A stretch of DNA of 64,000 bases from Bacteroidota bacterium (GTDB lineage Bacteria > Bacteroidota > Bacteroidia > Bacteroidales > JAAUTT01). The notes under the pieces were generated by a model, which searched no databases, was not told where the DNA came from, and worked only from the letters and a program-made list of their open reading frames with translations. The stretch covers positions 1 through 64,000 of the forward strand of contig JAIFLU010000088.1 in assembly GCA_020048915.1 (NCBI GenBank), written 5' to 3'. Each line of letters opens with the position of its first letter. Positions within the stretch are counted from its first letter, which is position 1. Of this stretch, positions 63,684-64,000 are shown one piece after another. A program made the translations under genes and the position numbers.

Positions 63684-64000
63684 GGACAAAATATCCAAGT
63701 AAATCCGTGACAACGCAAACAATTGGAAATATTGGGCTGTATTATGCTTGCTATATACTTTCATTATTTGGTTGGAATGTTTTACCTACATCGCGTAATA
63801 CCAAAGGAATTGACATTTTACTATATAGTCAAGATGCAACTCGCAGTCTAACAATTCAAGTAAAAACCTTGTCAAAAAAAGGTACTGTTCTTTTAGGTAA
63901 TATAAATGACATGATGGCTCAATATTATATTATAGTTGTCCGCAATCCCGTAAAACCATATTGTTATATTTTTACTCAAGAAAATATTAGACATTTTGCA
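63680..64000 (+). CDS. PD-(D/E)XK nuclease-like protein, N-terminal part
   Basis: 107 codons are visible before the window ends. From ATG 63680: an N-terminal helix TIGNIGLYYACYILSLFGW, then NTKGIDILLYS with the metal Asp and LTIQVKTLSKKG with the Q-x-K pair, spaced as in small restriction-like PD-(D/E)XK proteins (GE-x-A-x-x-Y ... GxD ... Q-V-K-T). No methylase or toxin domain is visible yet. Strong AT bias and the broken resolvase directly in front suggest recently acquired DNA. Function (defence nuclease, repair enzyme, part of a mobile element) cannot be told from this end. Confidence 0.72.
   Translation, partial: MRTKYPSKSVTTQTIGNIGLYYACYILSLFGWNVLPTSRNTKGIDILLYSQDATRSLTIQVKTLSKKGTVLLGNINDMMAQYYIIVVRNPVKPYCYIFTQENIRHFA

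Noticed and set aside
63600-63722. Minus-strand frame of about 40 codons ending RGIKSIEAIYQQLEVFPK
   Set aside because: It looks protein-like but overlaps the resolvase remnant and the nuclease-like start, and matches no family I can name; possibly a transposase scrap, not claimed.

Overview
The window looks like chromosomal DNA of a member of the Bacteroidota, most likely an environmental polysaccharide degrader near the Bacteroidales/Marinilabiliales. The basis is a fused LpxC-FabZ gene, GSCFA and GIN-domain proteins, a TonB-dependent receptor with an N-terminal carboxypeptidase-like domain, a sigma-54 activator/LptE/SecG/GroESL gene order, moderate AT richness and many exported glycoside hydrolases. 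No genus can be named from sequence reading alone.

Layout. (1) 0-1.1 kb: a minus-strand pair of the sce7725/sce7726 type, the first cut by the window edge. (2) 1.8-17.9 kb: a one-direction run of exported exo-glycosidases (GH42, GH2 interrupted by a stop, GH29, an esterase, GH29, GH42, GH31 with PA14). The activities match removal of fucose, galactose and xylose from xyloglucan-type side chains, but no SusC/SusD pair, endo-glucanase or regulator is present. (3) 18.0-26.9 kb: minus-strand genes for exported small-molecule enzymes (cupin, carboxymuconolactone decarboxylase-like, NTF2-like, several alpha/beta hydrolases) with a plus-strand AraC-type regulator. Two nearly identical 40-bp sites, each a direct repeat with 21-bp phasing, lie in front of two of the hydrolase genes, and one also faces the regulator. 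Gene remnants (chimeric PQQ-protein/hydrolase stub, HxlR stub) show past deletions here. (4) 27-38 kb: core genes: PlsC, a kinase-less Cache-HAMP-PAS sensor beside a histidine kinase fossil, GroESL, SecG, LptE, a sigma-54 activator, a PAS histidine kinase and KdsB. (5) 38-45 kb: a lipoprotein/TonB receptor pair, GSCFA protein, lysophospholipase-like hydrolase, QueG, and SufE with a MIP18-type Fe-S assembly protein. (6) 45-56 kb: HD phosphohydrolase, ECF sigma factor with membrane partner, an exported TldD/TldE-like pair, Kup, a membrane phosphoesterase and a GIN-domain protein. (7) 56.4-59.8 kb: LpxD, LpxC-FabZ and LpxA, the early lipid A pathway. (8) 59.9-63.2 kb: small membrane proteins, a DUF2867 protein and a LytS/LytTR two-component pair, possibly under a LytTR-like direct repeat. 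(9) 63.3-64.0 kb: a decayed serine resolvase touching a truncated PD-(D/E)XK nuclease-like gene.

Lipopolysaccharide assembly (KdsB, LptE, LpxD, LpxC-FabZ, LpxA), protein folding/export and Fe-S assembly form the conserved backbone. The glycosidase run, the hydrolase/AraC block and the two nuclease-like ends are the accessory parts. A palindromic dispersed repeat occurs twice (10.6 and 60.9 kb). I saw no tRNA, rRNA, CRISPR array or intact insertion sequence. The strongest candidate for something undescribed is the AraC-associated 21-bp-phased operator pair with its hydrolase regulon; the sce7725/sce7726 pair and the exported TldD/TldE pair come next.
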